A DNA stretch of 64,000 nt. It comes from Anomalospiza imberbis (taxonomy: Eukaryota > Chordata > Aves > Passeriformes > Viduidae). The stretch is taken from contig NC_089701.1 in the NCBI RefSeq assembly GCF_031753505.1, positions 540,001-604,000 on the forward strand, written 5' to 3'. Under the pieces are notes generated by a model. The model worked only from the letters and a program-made list of their open reading frames with translations. It searched no databases and was not told the origin of the DNA. Shown here piece after piece: positions 34,321 through 43,620 of this stretch (position 1 is its first letter; each line of letters begins with the position of its first letter). The translations under genes and the position numbers were made by a program.

Positions 34321-34560
34321 GCAGCATTTTAACCGTATTTTTTCTAAATTTCTGTTTTGTAAAGAATTCAATTTGGTTTATTGTTTGCGATCTATATCCA
34401 ACATTGCAGAGTACATTTAATACACGGTGGTTACACTTGAAAGTGGTCTAATTAATAAAATGCATAAAAATGAATAGGAAAATCAATGCTTTTGTTAATA
34501 TTCTGTCAATTTTACACATTTAAAAATTCATAGCAGCTCTAAGAGCACAGCACGAGTATA
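34321..34560. promoter_or_regulatory. Candidate conserved non-coding element
   Basis: AT-rich complex sequence with TAATTA at 34449-34454, a GCATAAAAATGAATAGG block and TTTGGTTTATTGTTTGCG (forkhead-like). Abrupt change from GC-richer DNA on the left. Inferred. Confidence 0.4.
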
Positions 34561-35189
34561 GTGGGCTCTGGTTTGGTAAAAAGCTGAAGATGCTGAGCAG
34601 ACAAAAATATTCTTCCAAATGAGATTAGAGAGTCAGGACACTGTCTTGGGCAAAAAAATGTAATTTTTGATGGTATTAGCCTGGCTGTGGCTTTGCAGTT
34701 TGCATTTCTTCTGTTCACAGAGAGGAGAAAATATTCTGTCAGAATAATATAGTGAAAATTAAAAGTAAATAAACCAAAAAATTTCAAACTTGGCTGGTGG
34801 AAATCTACCCAACACACGGTTAAGATTCCCCCTCTAGAATTCATGCAATTAGAGAGGTAACTGTCCTCCCTTGTCTGCAAACATGGAGATCCACAATGAG
34901 ACAGAAGCTGAGGAGGAAATCCCATTTTCTTTGTGACTTTTTAAACCACACAGTGTTAACAGCCACATGGAAAATCTTTCTCATTAACACCTAGGGCTCA
35001 GGGGAAATGTTGTCGACGAACGCCTTATTGCATATAACCCCAAACCCTTTAGGACCTTGAGACGCTCAGACGAACTGGAGTAATGACCTGGAAATAGTCC
35101 TCTGGGCCTGCTGCAATAATGATGTGGCTGGCTGTATTTTTTTAATATGAGGAAAGAGATTAAAGAAAATAACAGCCCTGCTTGACTCG
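34561..35189. other. AT-rich non-coding, possibly regulatory
   Basis: Low-repeat AT-rich sequence. It includes a CpG-bearing block near 35010 (TGTCGACGAACGCC), unusual in otherwise CpG-poor AT-rich DNA and perhaps a sign of constraint. Confidence 0.35.
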
Positions 35190-35425
35190 TTCATTATTAC
35201 TGAGGTGAAGTGACCACTAAGAAATGATGACAGAAACCTTGCTCACCAGTCACCAGGCCCAAATGGGGCTGGGGAGGTTTCTGACACAGCCTGCCTGAAG
35301 GCAGCATAATAAATTCAGACATTATCTGATATGGATGTATCATAATGAAAAATAAATTTGCAAAACAGTCTGATATGAGTTAATCCATAAAGTATTTTAT
35401 TACTTCATTTTCTTACATTGAATCC
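35190..35425 (+). promoter_or_regulatory. CNE-like element, copy A of a duplicated pair
   Basis: Collinear with copy B 640 bp downstream. CATTATTACTGA (35192) matches 10 of 12 bases, and the 23-bp block at 35211-35233 matches 20 of 23 with all three differences being transitions. Further matches are TGCTCA-type sequence (35240), CTGCCT (35291), ACATTATCTG..ATATGG.TGTA (35319) and ATTTGC..GTCTGAT..TAATCC..TATT (35356-35396). The composition is that of an enhancer-like element. What it controls is unknown. Confidence 0.6.
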
Positions 35426-35514
35426 ATCATGTGTTTTTCTGGCAGTGTATTTTTAATTACTTTTAATTTAAATATATGCGTCCGCTGCTCAGATTGGTTT
35501 TGACACTGGTTAAA

Positions 35515-35538
35515 AAAATAAATAAATAAAAAAAAAGA
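35515..35538. repeat. A-rich low-complexity run
   Basis: AAATAAATAAATAAAAAAAA-type run between the duplicated elements. A microsatellite or the degraded tail of a retroposed copy. Confidence 0.85.
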
Positions 35539-35837
35539 AAGCAATTATTGTCCCTCTGCACCCTGCTCTGTCCCCTGCAGACAGAGTGGTGCTCAGCCAG
35601 GGCTCGGTGCGGGGACTGTCACAAGGAGGACCTGCCCCAAGCCCGGCCAGGTGGCAAGGGTGGCGCTGGGTGCCCACAGCTCCTTCCTCTTCATTCCCCT
35701 CCCGAGGTGGGCTGGGACAGCCCTGGTGCTCCAAGCAGCTCCCGGTGTCTGCGCACAGGAGGGGCTGCTCCCTGCAGCAGCTGTGCCTGGGCGTGGGCAG
35801 TGCCAGCGCCGCGGCGCCACAGCCACGCCGGGCACAT
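35539..35837. other. GC-rich spacer between duplicated elements
   Basis: Monotonous GC-rich sequence with overlapping frames on both strands and no recognisable protein. It separates copies A and B. Confidence 0.45.
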
Positions 35838-36050
35838 CCATTACCACTGATGCAAAAATGACCATTAAGGAATGGTGACAGGGCCCTGCTCATTTGTGGC
35901 TGGGACAAAGCGCCGCTGCCCGGGGCTGCCTAATGAAATCTGAAACCATCACATTTATTTGTCATATGGGTGTAACACATTTGCTGAGCCGTCTAATAAA
36001 TGTAATAATCCAAATATTCCTCCAGTTCTTTTAGAAGAAATACATTTATT
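35838..36050 (+). promoter_or_regulatory. CNE-like element, copy B of a duplicated pair
   Basis: Matches copy A in order and orientation: CATTACCACTGA (35839), the 23-bp block at 35859-35881, CTGCCT (35926), ACATTTATTTGTCATATGGGTG (35951) and ATTTGC..GTCTAAT..TAATCC..ATATT (35979-36018). Spacing between the first two blocks is 20 bp here and 19 bp in A. A 15-bp and a 9-bp length difference separate later blocks. AT-rich complex sequence continues to about 36090. Confidence 0.6.
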
Positions 36051-36099
36051 GCCTGTGAAGCCTTCTAATAAGATTTCTTAACCGGTTCCCTGCCTGTCG

Positions 36100-36531
36100 T
36101 GTCCCTTCACCGTGCTGGGAGAGGGTAGTGGCCACCAGGAGTGCAAGCCCAAACTCTCTCTGGAGTCTGCAGAGCTGCGAGGGGCTCCCTCAGCAGCACT
36201 GGCAGCTGGCACAAAGCTGTGGCTTTATCCTCACACATTGCTCTGAAAGAAACCCTGAGCTTTTCCATCTCCTGCAAATCCACTGGGATTCAGGTTTTGT
36301 GCCAGCGTGTGATCTCACGGCAGTGAACGGGGAGCAGAGGTGCTGTGTGCCGGGGGCAGCCCCCAGAGCCCCAGGAAGGGAGGAACCCCCAATGGCCCCA
36401 GTGGTCTCCCCTGCCAGGAGCACCTGCCAGGAGCACCATGCCCGTGGGCTCTGTGCCACTCTGTCCTGCTGCCCAGGGGGGCCACAAACCCCAGGGGCTG
36501 CCCAGTGCTGCAGCGGCGCTGTGCTGCGTCA
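36100..36531. other. GC-rich spacer, no gene
   Basis: Overlapping open frames on both strands without domain features. A small CACCTGCCAGGAG duplication lies near 36421. Confidence 0.45.
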
Positions 36532-36783
36532 CAGAATCACAGGATCATGGACTAGTTTGGGGTGGAAGGGACCTTAAAGATCATCCAATTCCATCCCCTG
36601 CCATGGCAGGGACACCTCCCACTGTCCCAGGCTGCTCCAAGCTCCATCCAGCCTGGCCTTGGGCACTGCCAGGGATCCAGGGGCAGCCACAGCTGCTCTG
36701 GGCACCCTGTGCCAGGGCCTGCCCACCCTCCCAGGGAGGAACTTCTTCACGACATGTAATCTAAACCTCCTCTTTCAGTCTGA
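36532..36783 (-). mobile_element. CR1 LINE 3' fragment, sense on minus strand
   Basis: Read on the plus strand it begins CAGAATCACAGGATCATGG, then GGAAGGGACCTTAAAGATCA, CCCCTGCCATGGCAGGGACA and CAGGCTGCTCCAAGC. It continues through GCCAGGGCCTGCCCACCCTC to TCTAAACCTCCTCTTTCAGT. This is the reverse complement of the CR1 3' end in its usual order. About 250 bp, 5'-truncated. Its wording is close to the copy at 33158, so both may be of similar age and subfamily. Confidence 0.93.
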
Positions 36784-37540
36784 GTCACGCCAGGCTGTGC
36801 TGCAGCAGCTGCTCGCCCTGCCCATGCTGAAGGCTGTGCCAGGCTCTGCCTCCTGCCTGTCCCTGTCCCTCCCCAGGCTGATGAGCTGTGACCCGGCGCA
36901 GGGGGCACACACCACATCTGGCCCAGGGCTCTGTAAACAATTCCATCATGTCTCAAGCCAGCTGTTCTGTGCAGAACTGTGCTCAGGAGCTCTCAGAGGG
37001 CCCCGTGTGAGGCCACCGGGTCCCTGCCAGCCTCTGCCAGGAGCTGAGGGCACAGGGCTGAGGCTGGCCCTGTGTCCAACCACGGCACCAGGACACTTCA
37101 GCCCCCCGGGCCGCTCAAGCCAGGGCTCCATGAAACTAAAGAAAGGTTTGTTGCCTATGAAACCCCCAGGGGCTTCCAAGGGAGCAGAGGAGCAGCAAAC
37201 GCCTTCCCTGACACAGGAGAACTTGGAGCCCGAGGGCCACATGGTGCCCTGAGTGCCACCAGGCTGCTCTGGCACAGCAGAGATGGCTGAGCACCAGCTG
37301 CCAGCACACTCAGGGGTCTGTGAGCCAGGGAGGAGCCTTTGGTACCTCTCGTGATGACTCACCTGCAGAAAATGCCCAAAATCAAATCTCCCATAGTCCC
37401 TTCCCATAAGCAGAGGATTTCCCATGCCTGAGATGCTGGGGCTGGCGATGCTGCTGGAAGTGGGAGGCAGACCCCTGTGTTAGCAGAGTGTGAGCCAGCA
37501 TTTCACACACCACCACGCCAAACAGAACTTTGATATCCTG
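36784..37540. other. GC-rich spacer, no gene
   Basis: Nothing recognised. Several 60-200 codon frames on both strands lack protein-family features. Confidence 0.45.
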
Positions 37541-37740
37541 AGCAAATATTGAATTCTATTGGTTTAATTTAATTAAAATTTATTAACCTTTTATTAAACA
37601 TATACCCTCATTAAAATTTTCATTCCTGTCTCCTACAGCAGCCCAGCCATATTCTTATTTCAAAGCTCATTAAATATCACCCAAAGAGAACCTATTTCTT
37701 AAGCACTGATTGTTGATAAACTATAATATTAACCCAGGCA
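37541..37740. promoter_or_regulatory. Short AT-rich candidate element
   Basis: AT-rich island with TTTAATTTAATTAAAATTTATTAACC at its core and several further ATTAA words. Inferred from composition; it could equally be unconstrained AT-rich DNA. Confidence 0.28.
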
Positions 37741-39824
37741 TGTCCCAGAGACTTTGGAAAGGAGACAAAATGAAATCCAAATTTGAGCCCTGGTGCTGCT
37801 GTTTGGAAAGGAATCCAGAGAGGGACAGAGGTGCAGGCTCAGCTCTGCTGTGGCACAGGGACATGTGCTGGTGCAGCCGGGCTCTGGGACACCTCCCAAA
37901 GCAGCACCAGCCCGTGCAGAGCCCAGGGGCTCAGTGCCTGCACGGCCAAGGCTTGCCCAGCTCGCCCAGTGATGCCAGCCCGGTGCCACGGCTGCCTGCT
38001 GCTCACGGGTGTCCCCGTGCTGGGCTGGCATGACTCTGCTGCTGTCCTTGGCTCTGTCAGAGCTCCCTGATGGATTCAGATCCTTTGGCTCATTCTTCAG
38101 GAGCCCCTGTCCCCCACAAGGTGCCTATGGCCCCCCATGCCCAGTGGCACCTGGGGTCACAGCCAGGCCCTCTGCTCTCACACTGGAGCAGCTCAGTGCA
38201 GAAACACCTCTGCACCCTGGAGCAGGATCGGTGCCCAGGAGCCATCCCTGCACCCTGGAGCAGGAACGGTGTCCAGGAGCCATCCCTGCACCTTGGAGCA
38301 GGAACGGTGCCCAGCAGCCCCAGCCCCTGCCAGGCTGAGCCCTCCGTACGGGGTTCCGAAGGCAGATGCCTGGAAGCAGCACTCGGCTGGAGCAGGGGCA
38401 GCAGGTCAAACGGTTGGAGCCCTGATGAATATGGAGCAGTGCAGAGCAGATAATTGATTTCAGGGACGCGGGAAGGGCCGAGCGTGACAGAGGTCAGGGG
38501 ACAGAGGGATCTCGGAGAGGGCAGGCAGGAGAGCAGCTGCATCCCTCGCAGCAAGGGAGAGAGAGGGGGACGGCGCCCGCAGAGACCGAGCCCTGGGGCT
38601 GAACAAAACGGGCTCCGTGCAGGGCGTTCTGCTGGCGTTCCACCAGGAACACCTCTAGCAGCAAGCACTTCTCCAAAAATGATGAGACTCCAGAAGTTCG
38701 GACAAAATCGTTGTGTTGTTTTGTTCCCTTTACAAAGCCAAGCGTTTTATTTAATCTTGTCCTCTGTGTTCCTAGGGCTTTGCTCTGTGGTGTCATGTGC
38801 TGGTTAACGCAAGTCCCAGTCACAGCATGCCCACTGTGATGGTGCCTTGGGCATTCCCCAGTGCCCAGCCCATTCTCTTTTTGACTATTGAAATTCCCAG
38901 TTTTCCAGCAGTGCAATGATCAGGCCTTAATATCCACACCTGTCTCCTCCAAATCACGAAACACGGGGAAGAGACAGCCCTTCTGCAGGTTCTGGGGAGG
39001 CTGGTGACACAGTCAGTTCACCGTGGGGCTACTGCTGCCACTCGGTGAGCAGCCACTGGCCAGAGGCTGCCACCAGCCTTGATGCAGGTCTGGGACCTGC
39101 CCCCAGGATGCTGCTGGCCCGGAGCACAGCGTGACCTTGCTAAGCACAGACAAATTCATGTGCACTAGCTGTAAAGAAAAGATATGTTAATTGTGCCACA
39201 TAAAATCTGTGATTACTCTGGCTAATCTGTCAAAGCTGGGAAATATTGACTATTGTGGAAGGATACCATTTCCTGCCACATCTGTGGAGGTGAGGCCATG
39301 GGAAGCATCTGCAAGGAGGGAGAGCAGAGCTGCAGAGAGGGGCAGAGGCTGCACGGCTCTGGGGAAGGACTGCAGTGGGTCCTGCAGAGCCGAGGGCAGT
39401 TTTGGGACACGTTGCCCCAAGGAGCAGGACACACTCATCCTTAACCAGCAGCATGGCTGGGTGCTCACCTAGCAGCGGCCACAGACAGGGGCTCACTAGC
39501 CACGAGAAGGGCCAGAGAGGTTCAGAGGAGGCCGTGGGACACCAGGCAATGAGAACCCCGGTGCTCAGTGCTCCAGAGAGCAGCCTGTGCCTGCACCGAG
39601 TAACCTCCCCTCTGCTGCAGCTGCAGCCTGGGGGAAGAGCTCCAGGTACGTCAGGCACCCTTGGCTTGTTTGCTTTCAGCCTGGTCTGAATCTGACATCT
39701 CTTCCTAGATCCTACAGAAACTGCCCAGGACATATTTTTGGCACCTCCATCCTATCACAGCAGAATGACCCAAGCCTGTATTTTATTGATACAGTCTGGG
39801 TATGTGTATATCACTTGTGGCGTC
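37741..39824. other. Mostly GC-rich spacer, no gene
   Basis: Overlapping frames of 60-190 codons on both strands with no recognisable product. Contains the 38-bp triplication listed separately. Confidence 0.42.
38211..38321. repeat. Three tandem copies of a 38-bp unit
   Basis: Units start at 38211, 38249 and 38287 with TGCACC(C/T)TGGAGCAGGA and end in CAG(G/C)AGCC. Spacing is exactly 38 bp. Differences are single substitutions (for example GTGCCC versus GTGTCC). Confidence 0.93.
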
Positions 39825-40760
39825 ATCCTACCCCTGTTAATAAGATTAAAAGCCAGTGCTTGCATGTGCCAAGCTTACCAAATCATTACCTGCTGTATAT
39901 TAAGTGTTTAATTGCATGAAATGACATCATGTTTATGTGTGAGCATTAGCATCTCGTCCGTGGTGTCACAGTGGTAAACACGCGTGATATCATCAGTCAT
40001 TATGGGGACTTAAAATCAATTGCTCTCCCTGCACCCTCTTGTACAGAGAGGAGCACAATACATTAATGAACTGGAGCAAGAACCTAAGTGACAAGATGAA
40101 ACAGCATAAATAATAACACTTAAAATGTGTTATCTATAACAATGAAGTGTCTCAAATAATAGAATTATGGATTCCAAAGAGGAAAGCAAGTTATTGAAAT
40201 TCACACCATGGGAGCATCAGTTTGTGCTCATCAACGAAATCACCTATAAATTAATCTGATTTAATGCTGGATGTAGGTTGCATAAGACACCAACATCACT
40301 AATCAGCTTTATTTTATAAACATGTCCCATTTTACAATCTATTTGCCTGCATAACTTGACTAAGCAAGAATTTAAGATGCGGGTCAAAATTTTTTCCCCT
40401 TGCCTTATGATAATTTCACTTAGGCACTCGTAAACACTTCTTTTGGCAACTTATTAGTCCCATTATTTCAGAATTTTCTTCAATGAACCATTTTTTAGCT
40501 ATCAAAACATTTAGTTCCAGCTGACTTCAATGATATAGACTTCAGACCAACTAAATTTATGAGTTTAACAAGATTACATAGTCAAATAGCCATTCCTTAC
40601 CAAGTTCATATTTCTAAATAAACTGTCAAGGTACAGCCCAGAACAAAGTCTATTAGAAGAGGACACGCAGAGTCCATTGACTTTAACTGTATTGATTATG
40701 GATAATTATTTGGTCTCTACTGTCTTCTCACATTTTTACAAATTTTCTCTAGGAAGGCTT
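39825..40760. promoter_or_regulatory. Long AT-rich candidate regulatory cluster
   Basis: About 930 bp of AT-rich complex sequence. It includes GATATCATCAGTCATTATGG (about 39987), preceded by the CpG-bearing ACACGCGTG, then CATTAATGAACTGG, CATCACTAATCAGC and CTAATCTG-like words. No retroelement is recognised. The length, lack of simple repeats and sharp right boundary (GC-rich from 40840) favour a CNE cluster. Inferred. Confidence 0.4.
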
Positions 40761-41098
40761 AAACTTTATTGTTTACTTCTCAAAACGAGGGAGAAGGACA
40801 AGGGCACCTCCCCTTTCATCTCCCCTTAACCACCACAGAATCATGCCGTGCCCCGCGGCGGCGCGGAAGTTACGGCGATCTTGGAGCGAGAGCATTCATA
40901 GCTGGGGGTGGATTATTTGCAAAATCAAAGCCAAGCCGGATGACATTCTGTCAGGATAAACAAACCGTTCAACCACAAGACCATGAGTACTGACCAGAAA
41001 GAAAAGGAATATCTTGCGCCCACCGCGCCGGGCGCTGCCAGTCCCGCAGAGAAAGGCAGGCAAAGCCAGCGGTGCTGCAGCCATGGCAGCCCCGTGGC

Positions 41099-41828
41099 CC
41101 CGTGCAGTGACACCCCGTGCAGTGAGCACCCAGCTCCTGCAGTGAGCAGCCAGCTCCTGCAGTGAGCACCCAGCTCCTGCAGTGACACCCTGTGCAGTGA
41201 CACCCCGTGCAGAGACACACCGTGCAGTGAGCACCCAGCTCGTGCAGTGAGCACCCAGCTCGTGCAGTGACACCCTGTGCAGTGACATCCCGTGCAGTGA
41301 GCACCCAGCTCGTGCAGTGAGCACCCAGCTCGTGCAGTGACACCCTGTGCAGTGACATCCCGTGCAGTGAGCACCCAGCTCGTGCAGCGAGCACCCAGCT
41401 CCTGCAGTGAGCACCCAGCTCGTGCAGTGACACCCTGTGCAGTGACACCCTGTGCAGTGAGCACCCAGCTCCTGCAGTGACACCCTGTGCAGTGACACCC
41501 CGTGCAGAGACACACCGTGCAGTGAGCACCCAGCTCGTGCAGTGAGCACCCAGCTCCTGCAGTGACACCCTGTGCAGTGACACCCCGTGCAGTGACACCC
41601 CGTGCAGTGAGCACCCAGCTCGTGCAGCGAGCACCCAGCTCGTGCAGTGACACCCTGTGCAGTGACATCCCGTGCAGTGAGCACCCAGCTCGTGCAGTGA
41701 GCACCCAGCTCCTGCAGTGACACCCCGTGCAGTGAGCACCCAGCTCGTGCAGTGAGCACCCAGCTCGTGCAGCGAGCACCCAGCTCGTGCAGTGACACCC
41801 CGTGCAGCGAGCACCCAGCTCGTGCAGG
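41099..41828. repeat. Modular minisatellite (15- and 20-bp units)
   Basis: About 730 bp built from a 20-bp module GTGCAGTGAGCACCCAGCTC and a shorter module GTGCAGTGACACCCC, with C(G/C)TGCAG and CATCC variants, in irregular order. Both share GTGCAGTGA followed by CACCC, so the longer is probably derived from the shorter by a 5-bp insertion. Every CTGCAG/GTGCAG start is conserved. Frames stay open on the minus strand for more than 320 codons as read-through only. Confidence 0.95.
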
Positions 41829-42352
41829 GGCACTGCACAAGGCTCCTGTGCCTGGGCTCGGGGCTGCAGGAGCAGCAGCGGCGTTTGCAAGGCCCCGGGA
41901 GCGGGAGCTGCCTCCAGCCCTCAGCAGGAAGCCAGACCCCAGGCTGGGGTTGCCGCCTGCAGAGCCTCGGTGCCAGGAGACCCCCAGGGCTGTCCCTGGA
42001 GCCACCCCACACTGGCCATGGACTACCGTGGGCCCCGCTCCTGCCAGGCCCCCTCACCCCCCCACGGTGGCTGGGGGACGGGGACACCCTGGCACCGCAC
42101 GTGGGACTTCCCTCTGACCCCCTGCTGCCCATCCCTCCCCAGGGTCACTCCCCAGGGACCCCCTGCCCCGCATGGGCTCTGTCTGTGGGGCACATGGACT
42201 GGGGGCAGCCTGTGGTGCCCCGTGCCAGGGCTCCCAGCCCCCCAAGCCAGGGCCACGGGGCGAGGGCCATGCCTGGACGCTGTGGGGAGGGAGGCAATGG
42301 GCCCAAGGGCCCGGCAGGGCAGGGCTCCAGGTGAGCAGGAGACCATCCCCTG
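41829..42352. other. GC-rich spacer between two minisatellites
   Basis: About 520 bp of GC-rich sequence with open frames in all directions and no recognisable protein. It separates two unrelated arrays that both use 20-bp units. Confidence 0.45.
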
Positions 42353-42965
42353 CACCCTGCCAGGGTCTGCCCATCCTGCTGGGGTCTGCCCATCCCTGCC
42401 AGGGTCTCCTCATCCCCACCAGGGTCTCTTCATCCCTGCCAGGGTCTCCTCATCCCCGCCAGGGTCTGCCCATCCCCACCAGGGTCTCCTCATCCCCACC
42501 AGGGTCTCCTCATCCCCACCAGCAGGGTCTCCTCATCCCCGCCAGGGTCTCCTCATCCCCACCAGGGTCTCCTCATCCCCGCCAGGGTCTCCTCATCCCC
42601 GCCAGGGTCTGCCCATCCCCACCAGGGTCTCCTCATCCCCACCAGGGTCTCCACATCCCCGCCAGGGTCTCCTCATCCCCGCCAGGGTCTCCTCATCCCC
42701 ACCAGGGTCTCCTCATCCCCACCAGGGTCTCCTCATCCCCACCAGGGTCTGCCCATCCCCACCAGCAGGGTCTGCCCATCCCCGCCAGGGTCTCCTCATC
42801 CCCACCAGCAGGGTCTGCCCATCCCCACCAGGGTCTCCTCATCCCCACCAGGGTCTGCCCATCCCCGCCAGGGTCTCCTCATCCCCACCAGGGTCTCCTC
42901 ATCCCCGCCAGGGTCTCCTCATCCCCACCAGGGTCTCCTCATCCCCACCAGGGTCTCCTCCTCTC
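42353..42965. repeat. Minisatellite, about 30 units of 20 bp
   Basis: The unit is CATCCCCACCAGGGTCTCCT. Variants are CCCGCC for CCCACC, GTCTGCC for GTCTCCT, and a few 23-bp units with an extra AGC (ACCAGCAGGG, near 42522, 42762 and 42805). The plus strand is pyrimidine-rich between AG steps, so each unit resembles a 3' splice site (polypyrimidine then CAG|G). Open frames of 300-400 codons across it are read-through. Confidence 0.95.
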
Positions 42966-43019
42966 GGCCGCGTCGCTCTCACCATTGGGGGTCACTGTTC
43001 CAACAAAAGCTGCGGCTCC

Positions 43020-43620
43020 GCTGCTTTCTCCGATTATTAAAAACAATATTTCTGCTACAGCTGTTTCCTGGTTTGGCTGATATGTTAAGCTAGAATGAAA
43101 GGGTTTGTTGGGAATTTTTTTTTTCTCATTTACAGCAACTTCCTTAACTTCACTTTAAATTTCCTTTAAACTCGGATGAAATACAGTTCATCTGCCACCA
43201 AAACCTGAACCAAAATGATGTGAAAAAGAACCCACAAAAGGGTTTTTATGAGATCTCATTCTCCCTGCACAGGCAGCCCTGATCAGGGACTGTAGGCAAG
43301 GAAATAATTTCTTTTAAATGAGTGTCTGGTTCCCTTTATATTTTTTTCTTTTGCTTCAGATTGCAAGGGAAAAAACCCAAGGTGTCAATCAGCTTTAAAA
43401 CAGTTGAGCTGATCTTATTTCTCCTCTGTACTGTATTCAAGCCAAACATTCTCTGAATAGAAAAAGCATAGAAAACTCATAATAGCTAAATTGGTGCTTT
43501 TAAACTCCAAATTTAACATGCTTCCTTGGGGACATTTTCCCAGCACAGAGGAAAACAAATATATGTGCTTTAGTGACTGTTACAGAGGTTAAAATCTGCT
43601 CCTATTCTTTCTAACACCCA
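43020..43620. promoter_or_regulatory. AT-rich candidate element(s)
   Basis: AT-rich complex sequence with short T runs near 43118 and 43342. It could contain CNEs but has weaker motif character than other islands. Confidence 0.28.

Noticed and set aside
40215..40320. Possible third, more diverged copy of the duplicated 35-36 kb element
   Set aside because: It shares TGCTCAT, ATAAATTAA..TCTGAT, GGATGTA, TTGCA and TAATC-type words in the same order, but lacks the best 23-bp block and the spacing differs. It could be chance in AT-rich DNA.
40896..43080. Open frames of 300-410 codons (minus strand at 41 kb, plus strand at 42-43 kb)
   Set aside because: Repeat read-through of the 15/20-bp and 20-bp arrays. 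All frames give variants of the same short repeat and the flanks have no domain.
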